Assembly: GCF_000149955.1 (NCBI RefSeq)
Contig: NC_030987.1
Span: 466,003-530,002, forward strand
Direction: 5' to 3'
Length of the DNA: 64,000 nucleotides
Source of the DNA: Fusarium oxysporum f. sp. lycopersici 4287
Lineage: Eukaryota; Ascomycota; Sordariomycetes; Hypocreales; Nectriaceae
Part shown: piece by piece, positions 1-10,905 of the stretch
How positions within the stretch are numbered: position 1 is the first letter of the stretch
How the letters are laid out: each line of letters opens with the position of its first letter
Notes under the pieces: model-generated
What the model was told of the DNA's origin: nothing
The model's input: the letters and a program-made list of their open reading frames with translations, nothing else
Database searches by the model: none
Translations under genes and position numbers: made by a program

Positions 1-30
1 GGCGTCAATGGTAGTGAGTCTGGGCGCCAT
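1..30 (-). CDS. 5' end of a leftward gene cut by the window edge
   Basis: Reading the minus strand, an ATG at 30-28 opens a frame of ten codons (MAPRLTTIDA) that runs off the window. The bases just upstream on the minus strand (about 31-85) are strongly CT-rich and end in a good fungal start context (AGCAATGG), as expected of a leader and start codon. Nothing can be said about the product. A short upstream open frame lies in its leader at 103-159. The call rests on context and so few codons that it stays tentative. Confidence 0.4.
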   Translation of the reverse strand, partial: MAPRLTTIDA

Positions 31-102
31 TGCTAGTTTGAGGAATTGGAAAAGATGGGTATTGAGTATTAGAGAGGGAGAGGGACGAGGAGGCAAATAC
101 GG

Positions 103-159
103 TCAGAAGAGTTTCAGCGCCTCTTCCAGGAACGTCGATGCTGCGACTTGTGCCAGCAT
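103..159 (-). promoter_or_regulatory. Possible uORF in the leader of the edge gene
   Basis: On the minus strand an ATG at 159-157 starts an 18-codon frame ending in TGA at 105-103, about 70 bp before the start codon of the gene at the window edge. If the leader is transcribed this far, it would be an upstream open reading frame. It could also be chance, or part of a spliced first exon. Confidence 0.25.
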
Positions 160-789
160 GTTGTCTCTACTTTATTCTTTTTATAGCTAGAAACTCACAG
201 TGATCAACTGCGGTAAGTCTCAAAGGCAGTCTGTGTGTGCGTGCGTGTAGCCCCTGGGAAGCGGGCGACGTGATATGTCGGCGATGCGCCGTAGCTGCCG
301 ACGTATAGAATCTTTGCTGTGATTGGATGCGCGCCTTGGATTGAACCCCTTCTAACCTAGCGTAACCCAGATCGATCTGAACCAGGGAAGGGATCCGCTC
401 ATCGGGACCCACCGCCGTAGCGGCCGACGTTAGGTCAGCTTGACCAGTTGTAGGAGAACGCTCACGATAGGCAAAGCGATCCTTGGCTTCCACCTACACA
501 TCCTGGAAACGCCCCCCACAGACTACCCTAAGAATATCAAGTTCGTGGCATACGAACTTCCATTACGGCCGATGCCTGGCTAGTTAAGCCTTAACCGTAA
601 GGCGGTAGCGCAGTGCAGTGCAGAGTGTAAAGTAGCCCAGCCATCCCTTTCTTTCTCTTGTTGCCGCGAGACATAAAAGGATTATGTGCCGCTTGCTGTA
701 AATTGTTTTCCTCTGTGTCAATCCCAAACGTTCTACCTGCCTGAAGCCCCCAGCTCCCCAATACCTCTTACCTACCTACGTGTAGCGCA
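160..789. other. Intergenic, divergent promoter region
   Basis: The stretch between the leftward edge gene and the rightward permease should hold both promoters. The 108-aa minus-strand frame at 167-493 has no recognisable domain and is probably chance. No RNA gene was seen. Confidence 0.5.
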
Positions 790-2880
790 ATGGAGCAAAC
801 CCCAAGTTCTCCTGATATCGTCCAGGACATCAACAAGAAGGAGGATAGCTCAACTTACCAAGAACGTGTATCCATAAGTAATGGGCAAATGGTAAGCCTA
901 CCCTCGTCTTTCATCGACTTGAATCGGCCTGTTTGACAAAACGACGTTGCGTAAAGAGCGACAATATGGCTCCCAACACGGACATGGAAACGGCGATCCA
1001 GCATTCAGTCAACCATCGCAAGTTGAACTCGAGGCAGATCCAGCTGTTTGCCGTCGCCGGTGCTATCGGCAAGTAAGTCATTCTTCCTCTGAATCACACA
1101 TATCAGCTTTGCTAACGGGAAACTTCTTTACTGTTGCAGCACTCTCTTCGTGAGTATCGGCAAAGGCCTTCTCGCCGGGCCACTCGCTCTACTTGTTGGC
1201 TTCCTCCTCTGGGGCTCTGTCATCTTCTGCATGGCGCAGTGTCGTAAGGGGCTCCCATGCGTATCTCAGCATGCTTTTGGGCCTACATGCTGACTATGTG
1301 TGCTCGGTACAGAGATCGAGATCGTGTCGCTGTTGCCCATCGATGGCGCTCCCATCCGCCTCGCTGGGCGCATGATCGACCCAGCCGTCGGAGTGGCTGC
1401 CGGGTGGAATTACTTCGTGAGTCTCAGTCTGCTTTAATTAATCATGGGGTCCTCTTCGACAAGGTCACAAGATACTCATAGTGTATTCTAGTTTGTGATG
1501 ATCTCATACGTCATGTTCGAAGCGACTATTATAAACACCATCGTCACCTACTGGGGCTACGACCAGTCGCCTGCCATTCTCATCTCAGGTATAGAATAAT
1601 GCCTACTCCGTGGTGTCGATCGCCGTCATGAGCTGACATTATGACAGCCACGCTGCTGTTCTTCTTCTTGATTAACGTGTATCGAGCAGATCTCTTTGGC
1701 GAGTTTGAATGTAGCTATCCCCCTTCTTGACTTTGCTGTTCCTGTTCTTGTTGTACTGACCTCCTCTCCCCCGAACTCAGTCTGGGTGGCATTTGTCAAG
1801 ATCCTCCTTGCCATCGGTCTCATGCTGTTCACTTTGACTGTCATGCTGGGCGGGAACCCCCTGCACGATCGTTTCGGCTTCCGGTACTGGCAGAACCCGG
1901 GGCCTTGGGTCGGCAACACGGCGCCGACACGCCTGCAGTCATTTGTTAACGGCGTCAACGTTGCCGGATACTGCATAGGAGGACCGGAGTACCTCTCAAT
2001 GGTAGCCGGCGAGTCCAAGGATCCCCGACGCGTTATTCCGCGCGCCTTCAGGACCATCATCTACCGCCTGATCATCTTCTGCATCGGCGGTTGCATCTGC
2101 GTGGGCATCCTCGTGCCATCCAACGACCCGAAACTGACGGCAGGCACCGGGGGCTTTGCGGGCGGCTCGCCATATGTCATCTCCATGCAGCGCCTTAACA
2201 TACCCATTATGCCTTCTATCGTTACCTGCTGCCTGCTGACATTCGTTGTCTCCGGGGGCATCAACTTCACCTTCAACGCCTCACGGGCTCTGCATGCCCT
2301 GGCACTGGACGGCCAGGCGCCGAAATTCTTGCGCCGCCTAAACAGGCACGGCGTTCCGGATATGGCCGTCATCGTAGTTATCCTGCTCTCTTGCCTCGCC
2401 TATCTGGCATTGGGGTCTGGCAGCGCGAAGGTGCTCAACTGGCTGTTGAATTTCAGCACCGCGTCCGCCATGTTCTATTGGACCATCATGTCTATGACAT
2501 GGATCCGCTTCAACTCCGCCATGAACGCACAAGGCATCGACAGGAAAACCTTTCTGCCCACCGTGTCACGATGGCAGCCCTTTGCGGGGTACTGGGCTTT
2601 CGGCTGGTCGTTTCTCTTCCTTTGGGTTCAGGGCTACGCCGTCTTCCTCCATGGCAACTGGCAGGTGTCGACCTTCATCTTCAACTACGGCATAATTGCC
2701 TTTGCAACCGTGATTGGCATTATTTGGAAGCTCGTCAAGCGCACTCGGTTCCATCGCAGTAAGGAGATCGACCTCCATTCGGGGCTCGACTTCTTCGAGG
2801 CCTTGTCGGATCATTACCGCCGCGAGCGCGAGGGTGCACCGCAGAACCTCAAGGACAAGGTCTTTGCGAAGCTGTTCTAA
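790..2880 (+). CDS. Amino-acid permease (APC superfamily, YAT/Agp2-like)
   Basis: Plasma-membrane amino-acid or polyamine/carnitine-type permease. Seven exons join in frame: 790-891, 957-1072, 1140-1243, 1313-1416, 1492-1588, 1648-1710, 1781-2880, giving 561 aa. Introns are 59-75 bp with good borders. After a polar N-terminus of about 55 residues, the first membrane segment carries the APC signature GAIGNTLFVSIGKG; FGEFEFWVA and the GGPEYLSMVAGES stretch are further family landmarks. About twelve hydrophobic segments follow and the length is usual for the family. The CQIE after segment 2 and the lack of the general YAT wording make me favour the Agp2-like branch; this is inference. The start was chosen because it is the first ATG in frame after a CT-rich leader. 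Substrate unknown. Confidence 0.9.
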
Positions 2881-4976
2881 AGATCTCAAAACGCTTTGAT
2901 GTTTGTTGGTTCCGGCATACGCAGGAACTCGGCCTTTTGTAACCTCACACAGCCTTGTCGAATCCCCTTAGGGAGTTGCGGAGGCATTGGCCCAGTTGTT
3001 AGGTAGATGAATAAATTTCGCAAGTTAACCAGTCTTTGCTGGATGAAAGGAAGCATAAAATCGCTAAGGCATGGGGCGAGGCAAATGTGGATGATGAGAA
3101 AGGGGGGCATCGTAAGCAGTTGTGGCTTAAGCAAATGAGAGTCGACACGATACAGGAGGTACCCCTTTGGGAGTCCAAAATCCTCATCCCTACTATACCG
3201 CAGGATAATTAAATGCGGCCGTTCACTAGGCCCGTATCAGTTTAGACAGATCCTTTGTTTCAGGGCGAGCAGATTAGCCTTGAGCTTCCAAGATTGCTAT
3301 TCGACATTGGCTCGCTAGATTACTGAGTGATATGCTTAGCTTTCCGCACGGCAAGACAGAAATTGCCGTCCTGGGTATTCTTTCGCTGCACGGAAAGAGA
3401 GAGAATAACTTTGCTAGTTGGCCCTCGTCGTATCTCACTCGAGACTTCATTTGCCGAAAGTCCCGGTAGCTCACCATCAACTCCTGCCGGAAGTTCTGCG
3501 ATGATACTCTTGTTGTTGGACGGCATATCTCGCTTGGTCGGGCACTTAGAAATCACGATACTAATGAAGCATGATGTGACAGCAGAGGATAGATATCAAG
3601 AACTCGGATCTAATCCATTGTTTTTCCAGTCCAGCATAGACCCGAATGACAGACTTTGCCACTTCTTGGAAGATTTCATCACTGTTCTTGTACCTACACA
3701 GTCCTGCTGTTGAGAGGGTTGAATTCTAATTTCTACCTGTCTGTCAGAGGGGAGGGACAACGGTATTTATATCCAGTCTTCTGACCTGTGAGTCATTGCC
3801 TTAGAAATTACTCTTCAAATTTAAGAAGGTTCATGTATAGCTTTTATGGTTTTGTGTTACCAATGGATCAGGGCCAGGCTCTCGCACACTCCAAAGCTTC
3901 ATGATGGTACTTCGGTACTAGAGGATATGACACCTTAAGATACTATAGTCAACAAAATTTGAGATACATATTCTTGAATACATTTTCAGAGATAGCATGG
4001 CAGCCCCTTAAGCGCCACAGCATGGCATGGTTGACTGAGACCTTAACCGTGACAGGGACTGGCTCAGTGCAGGATCACAGAAAGATCGATAGCGAAAGTA
4101 CCATGTACGAACTAAGCAGAAGAAAACCTCTATAATCTTTAAGCTTTTAATCATAAGATGATAGATTAGGAAAGATTCGGAGTTTGCTGCTGAGACCCGT
4201 GACTGAAAGCTTATCTCTCAAATCCCAATTTGGAATATCTGGGAATATTTTCAAGATCAGTATTTAAAACATTTGATCTGCTAGATATAGGATGGAAATG
4301 GATGTCATATGCATGGATGCAATCGAGACTTGAAAAGGGTTGTGTAAATGCGTAATGTCTTATCTTCAGATAATAGCGCAGCCCAGACGCCGATCATTAA
4401 CGTTCCATCATTGTTCCATGCATTTAAAGTGGATCCGAATGATAGCAGGATAAGATAAGTGGTGCTGAATACTGAGGCGTTGATGGCAGATTCCAAGACA
4501 CGAATTCCATCAATCAATGAGCCAGTAAACATCCTCTTGATGGCTGTAGATGAGAGCAAGTTTGAAGCACTGAATGAAGATAGCGATAGTACGAGGTAAT
4601 TTCTCAATAGCCGAGCTGAACAAAAAATGACGTCTCACGGCATTTAGTTCTAGAAGCAGCCCGGCAAGTTAAAAGTTGCCGGTTCCCTGAATCATGCCCC
4701 ATCGGCAAACCCCTCACCAACCGACGCCAGCTCCACCAAGACAGGCAGGTCAACCAGCGATCCCCGGCCCCAAATCCCTGCCATGATGATTCTGGGGTTA
4801 CAGCACGAGATAGTTCTTGTTACCAAATACAAATCCCACTCCAAGATCCGGGGTAAACCTCCGTGCGGAGATAAGACTCCTCGTTCTTAAATTGACTGGG
4901 TCCCATCACTCAACTTTTCTCCATCATCATCATCTAAAACTCATCCGACAATCTTTGGTTCAAGAGATTCGCCACT
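2881..4976. other. 2.1 kb intergenic, no convincing gene
   Basis: Two weak possibilities are present on the minus strand: a 67-codon frame starting with ATG at about 3520 and ending at 3320, and a 100-codon hydrophobic frame at 4305-4607. Neither has a recognisable domain or intron structure. One copy of a dispersed inverted-repeat-type motif lies at 4180-4215. From about 3780 to 4620 the DNA is visibly more AT-rich than the flanking genes. Confidence 0.5.
4180..4215 (+). repeat. Dispersed terminal-repeat-like motif, copy a
   Basis: The core GAGACCCGTGACTGAAAGCTT matches the core of copies at 24162 and elsewhere (GAGACCCGTGGCTGAGAGCTT). It is the least complete copy and stands alone, so it may be a relic of one end of an element. 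Confidence 0.4.
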
Positions 4977-6537
4977 ATGACTTCAAAGCCGGATATCCTT
5001 CATGACAAGGAGATTGAGGAGCAGCGCACTGTTCAAGATGAGATTTATATCGATCCAGTTGCTGAGAAGGCGCTTTTGCGAAAGCTTGATATGTGGATTG
5101 TTCCACCTGTGATGCTTCTCTACCTTCTCAGTTTTCTGGACCGTGTGAATATCGGTAATGCGCGACTCTATGGCATGGAAGAGGATCTGGGTTTGGTGGG
5201 CGATCAGGTGAGTACCCACCGATGAAAACTCGATGACTATACTAACAGATGCAGTATCAACTTGCGGTCTCGGTTCTGTTCGTCACGTACATCGCTTCTG
5301 AGCTTCCATCGAACCTCGTCATCAAGAAATTCAGACCCTCGCGATGGATCGCCTTCATCACCACAGCCTGGGGTATCGTCGCCACACTCACTGGTATCGT
5401 ACAAGGCTTCAAGGGCCTGGTCGCATGCCGCGTTATTCTTGGCGCGCTTGAAGGCGGTCTCTTTCCTGGTCTTACGATTTACCTCACCATGTTCTATACC
5501 AAGCGCGAATACGCGCTTCGAATCGGTTATCTCTTCGTCAGTGCCGCCATTGCAGGTTCCCTCGGTGGGCTGCTCGCTTACGGTATCGGTCACATGGATG
5601 GCGTTGCGGGATTACGAGGCTGGCGATGGATTATTATCATCGAAGGAATTCCGACATTCGTCCTAGGAATTGCTGTTTGGTTCTGGCTTGCAGATGACCC
5701 CGATTCAGCTCATTACCTCACCATCAACGAACGCGAACTCATCGATGCACGAATGCGACGACAAATTGGTCACACCAAGTCTTCGGATCAGATGCACAAG
5801 GCCGATGTTTACGCTGGTCTCAAGGACTGGAAGATCTGGCTTTTCTGCATTGGTCAGTTTGGAGGAGATACTATTCTCTACGGATACAGCACCTTTTTGC
5901 CAACCATCATCCGTGGACTGGGAGACTGGAACAATGCTCAGGTCCAGGCCCTCACGATTCCTTGCTACGCTATGGGGGCGATTACCTACTTAGTTGTGGC
6001 ATGGTTCTCTGATCGAACCCAACGACGAGCTGTTTTTACAGTCATCCTTGGCCTTGTTTGCGCAATCGGGTACGCTCTGCTCGTCAGCCCAGCTCCATCG
6101 GGAGTCCGCTACTTTGGTTGCTTCCTCGCCGCGATGGGACTATATGTCATCGTCGGTTTGCCTCTGGCTTGGCTTCCTAGCAACAACCCGCGTTATGGAA
6201 AGCGTACTGTCGCCACTGGTCTGCAGCTCACCATTGGTAACTCTGCCGGAATCCCAGCTCCATTTGTAAGTACAGCCCATTCCCTTCCAAAGAGTCTCAG
6301 CTAACCCGACATCAGTTGTACAAAACTCACGAGGGTCCCCGATTCGTCAAGGGTCACGCCGTTTCTATGGCCTTGGTCGCCATGTCTTCATTGATCTATA
6401 TGGCTTTCTGGGCTTGGTTCCGTCGCCAGAATAAGAGAAAGGTAGAGGGTAAGGAGGATCACAGGATTCAGGGACTGACTGAGGAGGAAGCTGAGGAGCT
6501 TGGAGAGCATAACCCAAGATTTCACTACACCTACTAA
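4977..6537 (+). CDS. MFS transporter, anion:cation symporter (allantoate permease) family
   Basis: Membrane transporter for a small organic anion such as a vitamin, nicotinate or ureide; substrate not resolvable. Exons 4977-5207, 5255-6265 and 6316-6537 join in phase 0 to give 487 aa, usual for the Dal5/Tna1 group. The N-terminal cytosolic tail of about 38 residues leads into RKLD, then the family signature DRVNIGNAR at 55-63 after TM1. The LASELPSN-type motif follows the first splice (IASELPSN), and REYALRIG stands between TM4 and TM5. About twelve TM segments are visible, with a long central loop near TM6-7 and a polar acidic C-terminus. Introns are 47 and 50 bp. The start is the first ATG in frame, preceded by a CT-rich leader. 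Confidence 0.93.
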
Positions 6538-7052
6538 GAGGCTTCTAAAACCAAATCCAGTTATTCTGGATATTTGTTTAACCATCAAGATTTTGCTCTA
6601 TATATATTTGTATTCTTTCAAGTCAGAAAAGAAATAACCGTGTAACCTCTACATTACAATGCGGCCCGTTTAAGCCCATGGTGGCTATGGATCTGGGGGG
6701 CCTCAATATTTTGTCTTCGGCCAACCAACTTGCTTATTTCAACTGTCGGCTACGCTGAGCGACCAACAAGCCAGGTTCACCTATTGGTCAACCTTTTGAT
6801 TCTGCCCAAGGCTTGTTTCCAATAAATCTCAATGAGGCTGTGCCATTGTCTGACGTCTCAATTTGGAAGTATGCCTTGCTCATAATCTCCACCTCCACAT
6901 CTGTTGCTCTTCCATCTCGCATTTCCAAACTCACCGCTTCCATCTTCTTCCATCTTTAATAGAACTCATTAGAGTATTCGTGTTTTCATCTCTTGGAATG
7001 ATATCTCCCGCTGAGCTATCATAAACTTACCACATTATTAATCACCGGTGCC
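6538..7052. other. Intergenic, promoter of the NLR gene
   Basis: No frame of note. A long CT-rich tract at about 6890-6955 precedes the start at 7053 and is the likely transcribed leader. Confidence 0.5.
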
Positions 7053-10004
7053 ATGGAAGTAGCTGGCCTCACCATCGGGGCCATGGCCCTAGTCAGTTTG
7101 TTCAAAGATTGCGTCGACCTTTTTTCCATGATCACAGCAGCTCGTGACTTGGGAAAAGATGCAGCCATACTGGACACAAAGCTCGATGTTGAGAGGATGC
7201 TATTTCTCCAATGGTCTGAGCGGGTCGGCCTATTAAAGCAGGACTCTACGAACACGCTATCTTGCGATGAGGATACCCGACAGATTGTTTCGCGCGTGCT
7301 GGAAAGCGTCAAAATTCTGTTAAGCGAAAGCAAGGCTTTGCAAAGAGACTATGGTCTCAAGAAAGTCGATGTTACCAAGCATATCACCGATCACACCCTC
7401 ATTGAATCGACAACGGGCTACAAAGGCGCCAGCTCTCATCGATTCGCAAGGTTCCTCAAGCAATTTGAGGCGCTCGAGATCCAGACCACAGATACCGATC
7501 TGCAAAGCATGTTCAAAAGAACTACCAAGAAGTTCCGTTGGGTCATCGTCGACAAGGACAAATTTAACTATCTCATCGACCATCTCTCGTACTTCAATAC
7601 CTCTTTGAATAATCTTGTTCCGATATCGGTAAAATTTGAAGAAACCCCCTGCGAGAATGATTTGATTCACATCAAGGATCTTGCCGAACTTGACTTGGTC
7701 ATACAAGCAACAGCAAATACACGGCCAAGCGTCAGCAAAGCAGCAACTACTGCTAAGTCTGCCCTTATCCAGTCCCGTGTTGTACGGTCTCTCTGGTTCC
7801 GCTCGTCCGACGACCGAAGAATCAATATTAAGGACCCTCACTTCAAAACTTTACAGTGGGCTCTTGATCCCCCTAGCGATTATCTCCAGTGGGATGATCT
7901 GAAGACCTGGTTACAGAGCGCATCTGGACTATACTGGCTCTCTGGAAAAGCCGGGAGTGGCAAGTCAACTCTGATGAAATACCTTCATCAGCATGATCAA
8001 ACACATGTTCTCCTTCGAACCTGGGCTAATGGTTCAGAACTAATATACGCAAATTTCTTCTTCTACGCTCTCGGAAAGTTCGAGCAAAAGTCACAGTCTG
8101 GGCTTTTACGAAGTTTGCTCTACCAGATTTTGGAGCATGACCCAAGTGCCACTGAAAGCGCTCTCCCATATATGTGGCGTGAAGCCTGCTACAGTCAACA
8201 AAGCTCTCTGAACGTTGAAGTTCCATCTGTTGCTGAAATGACAGCCGCTTTGAGAAGTTTATGCTCAAGGCTTCATGCCGATAAAAAGATATTCTTCTTG
8301 ATAGATGGAATTGATGAATATGAAGGGAAAGATCTCGACGTTGCAAGATTAATCAGCGAGCTTGAATCGTTTCCGAATGTCAAGATTCTAGTCTCGAGTA
8401 GACCTCACCCGGCATTTTTCACTGCATTTTCTCGAAAGCCAATGATGAGCCTTCAAGACTTGACGAAACACGATATTGCTACCTATATCGACGATACCGT
8501 GGCTTCCCACCCTTACATGGTGACATTATCCAAACTCTCACCCCTTGAAACTGGAGCCATTACGCAAAAGCTTGTTGAAAAGGCATGCGGAGTTTTCCTC
8601 TGGGTCGTTGTCGCTTGCCAGTCGGTCATCGAGGGGTGTGATGACTTTTGTACCATAGCCGAGCTTAAAGAAAGAGTTGATGAGTTACCCAAACAGATTG
8701 AGGATCTCATTGAGCACATACTCGAGAAAATCGATCCAAGATGGAAGCAAGAAGCTATGAAGCTCTTACAACTTGTTTATACCAATGAAGGATGCGAGCT
8801 AGCTGATCCTATTCCAACCCTGGGTCTGCATCTGACATACGAGCAAGGCCTCGGCCGAGACACCAGTTTATCAGGACTAAAACTCGCACCGGTTCCTTCC
8901 GCAGAGATGGAAGCCCAGTGCCGAATTATGGAGGGCCGAATAAGGAGTCGGTGCTGTGGCTTACTCGAAGTCCGAAACGTTGACCTCTTTGATGAAAGGA
9001 TTGAAAAATGCACTGTCGGATTCATGCACAGGACTGTATACGACATGTTGTTACAGCCAGACGTCTCGAACCGCCTCTTCAGAGACCTTGAAGGCGAAGA
9101 CTTCAATAGCTACGCAGTCTTGTCCGAAATTTGGTGTCGAATGATCCACACCAATTCAGATTTTGAAGAGATATTTATCAATGCTTTGCGTCCTGTCAAC
9201 TGTGGAGACATAAGTGGATGTCGGCCTGAGATCACAGTCCATCTTCTTTCAAGGTTGCAATTTCTCTTTGCACAATGGCATGTCGACAGTACTTCGTGGT
9301 CGCCACCAGAGTATCGGCGATATCTACGACATGACAAAGCATGCCGCAGACACTGCGATGACTTGTCGGTGGCTTTCTCGCTTGCTCTCGAGATTGGCAT
9401 GTATAATGTTGTTCGCTTTGTCTTTGAGAACAAGGATTCATTGGAGTATTTGTTGTTCCGTCCGCCAAACATAAAATTACTAAGGGACTGTCGAGATGAA
9501 CAGACTGCAACCAGTTCTTGTCACCAATTTTACTGTCAAGATGATGGACAGATTCTGCAGACCAAATACCCATTGATCTATATCGTTATCAATAAGCCAC
9601 TCCCAGTGGGATATAGAGATAGTCTTGACCGTGGCGAATCGGACGACCCTTCTCTGATGCAGCTTATCTTGACTATGGATGCGGATTCACAGGATATCAA
9701 CAAGGGGGCGGGGATAAGTCAGCCAGCGACATTTTTGGGTGCGGAGCTAAGCCTTCAGAGTCTCGATTCGATTGAAATTGCCAGGATATTCCACACAATA
9801 GACGCGTATGCCGGGTTCGACCATGCAAACCGAGAGGGATGGAGGGAGGTGAAAAGTCTGTGTGAAGGACAGCTGCAAGACGCTTCCTTTGGACGCAGGA
9901 GACTAATAAAACAACCCTTGGGAATGGAACCGGAGGTGAGGAATTCGAAACGGGGGCTTACTACAGACGACTATATACATCCTTTAAGGAAAAGACAGAG
10001 GTAG
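7053..10004 (+). CDS. HeLo-NACHT NLR-type protein
   Basis: Predicted intracellular STAND NTPase of the kind that controls fungal heterokaryon incompatibility and immune-like cell death. A single intronless frame gives 983 aa. Residues 1 to about 215 look like a HeLo domain (N-terminal hydrophobic helix MEVAGLTIGAMALVSLF, then helices with the RVLE and SESKALQ stretches), the membrane-active domain of HET-S and HELLO proteins. The NACHT module follows: Walker A GKAGSGKST at 298-306, Walker B ending DGIDEYE at 418-424, and a sensor-like SSRPHP near 450. The remainder (about 520-983) is helical, like the region after NACHT in many fungal NLRs. I see no WD40, ankyrin or TPR repeats, so it lacks the usual sensor array. 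Assignments of HeLo and NACHT rest on motif reading. Confidence 0.88.
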   Translation: MEVAGLTIGAMALVSLFKDCVDLFSMITAARDLGKDAAILDTKLDVERMLFLQWSERVGLLKQDSTNTLSCDEDTRQIVSRVLESVKILLSESKALQRDYGLKKVDVTKHITDHTLIESTTGYKGASSHRFARFLKQFEALEIQTTDTDLQSMFKRTTKKFRWVIVDKDKFNYLIDHLSYFNTSLNNLVPISVKFEETPCENDLIHIKDLAELDLVIQATANTRPSVSKAATTAKSALIQSRVVRSLWFRSSDDRRINIKDPHFKTLQWALDPPSDYLQWDDLKTWLQSASGLYWLSGKAGSGKSTLMKYLHQHDQTHVLLRTWANGSELIYANFFFYALGKFEQKSQSGLLRSLLYQILEHDPSATESALPYMWREACYSQQSSLNVEVPSVAEMTAALRSLCSRLHADKKIFFLIDGIDEYEGKDLDVARLISELESFPNVKILVSSRPHPAFFTAFSRKPMMSLQDLTKHDIATYIDDTVASHPYMVTLSKLSPLETGAITQKLVEKACGVFLWVVVACQSVIEGCDDFCTIAELKERVDELPKQIEDLIEHILEKIDPRWKQEAMKLLQLVYTNEGCELADPIPTLGLHLTYEQGLGRDTSLSGLKLAPVPSAEMEAQCRIMEGRIRSRCCGLLEVRNVDLFDERIEKCTVGFMHRTVYDMLLQPDVSNRLFRDLEGEDFNSYAVLSEIWCRMIHTNSDFEEIFINALRPVNCGDISGCRPEITVHLLSRLQFLFAQWHVDSTSWSPPEYRRYLRHDKACRRHCDDLSVAFSLALEIGMYNVVRFVFENKDSLEYLLFRPPNIKLLRDCRDEQTATSSCHQFYCQDDGQILQTKYPLIYIVINKPLPVGYRDSLDRGESDDPSLMQLILTMDADSQDINKGAGISQPATFLGAELSLQSLDSIEIARIFHTIDAYAGFDHANREGWREVKSLCEGQLQDASFGRRRLIKQPLGMEPEVRNSKRGLTTDDYIHPLRKRQR

Positions 10005-10141
10005 TTAGTCCAAGGCTAATAACGCTGTATGAGATTGATTGATAGTTAAAGCTTATGACATCTCAACGAGACATATCAAGCTAGCACACTCAGAAATCCC
10101 AGTTAAGTCAAGTTTTTAGAAGGTAATATGTACATAACCTC

Positions 10142-10147
10142 AATAAA
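10142..10147 (+). terminator. Possible polyadenylation signal (AATAAA)
   Basis: AATAAA 138 bp after the stop of the NLR gene in AT-rich DNA. Fungal signals are loose, so this is only suggestive. Confidence 0.3.
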
Positions 10148-10649
10148 GATAAAACTCCTAAATTAAACATAATAATAAGATACTAATTATTGTTATCGAG
10201 GCCTTTACTCTACTAGGCTCAACTATGTACTGGACGCTGAGAAGCTATGCTTAGGCAGCATGACTAAATTGAATATAACGATTAGTTGCTCTTGGAAGAG
10301 ATCATAATAACCCGTGCCATTGGCTTTGTTTCTAAGTTGATATCCTCTCTAGATCACACCTTCCATTTCGAGCAGCATAAGCTACAGCGATGAACCTATC
10401 TGAACCCCTGCCAAGCTTCGCTAAATACGAAAACATCACCCACTTATTATGCGACTAGCCCCCAATACCCGCAAGCGGGCCGCTTATTCGATTGATTCTA
10501 GAACACCTCTGAGCTGAACAGAGTTTGCTTTGTAAGGCTTTAAATCACCCAAACGAGCAATATAAATTATCGTTTGGCCTGTTGTGAGTTGTCCCTTTGG
10601 CGTCGGCCGCTGCGGCTGAATTGTGAAGACCTGTAATGGCTCTATCTTA

Positions 10650-10704
10650 CGGATACACGGCATCTTTTGTATATGATTCCTATGTGTATCTCACGGATAT
10701 GCGG
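10650..10704 (+). promoter_or_regulatory. Duplicated CGG-N5-CGG element
   Basis: CGGATACACGG at 10650-10660 and CGGATATGCGG at 10694-10704 are embedded in two near-identical 28-bp blocks 44 bp apart (both continue with CATCTT then TGTAT). Direct CGG repeats are a common half-site layout for Zn2Cys6 regulators. They lie 202-256 bp before the start of the secreted-protein gene at 10906. Confidence 0.4.
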
Positions 10705-10811
10705 CATCTTATGTATGTAAGGCGATGTCAAGGTTGATAATATCGTGGTAAGCTTCAAAGCCTGTTGAGATGTCGCTCAAATGGATATAATGTTTGCCAC
10801 ATAGATATTAG

Positions 10812-10819
10812 TATATATA
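10812..10819 (+). promoter_or_regulatory. TATA-like box
   Basis: TATATATA located 87 bp upstream of the ATG at 10906, a plausible core promoter for that gene. Confidence 0.35.
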
Positions 10820-10905
10820 GAGAACACTAGTCTATGCAGAGTACCAGACTTTCAACTCCATCTTAAGAAACAACAGTTGCTTCAATCCATTACAGTTCAA
10901 TAATC

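Larger units (their letters stand above)
10005..10905. other. Intergenic, 0.9 kb
   Basis: Holds the 3' flank of the NLR gene with an AATAAA at 10142-10147, and the upstream region of the secreted-protein gene with a duplicated CGG-N5-CGG element and a TATA-like box listed separately. No gene seen. Confidence 0.5.

Noticed and set aside
600..640. tRNA A-box-like TAGCGCAGTGCAG
   Set aside because: No matching B box or acceptor-stem pairing downstream.
3320..3520. 67-codon minus-strand frame in the 2-kb gap
   Set aside because: Reasonable codons but no homology signal, no leader and no introns; kept only as a note in the gap entry.
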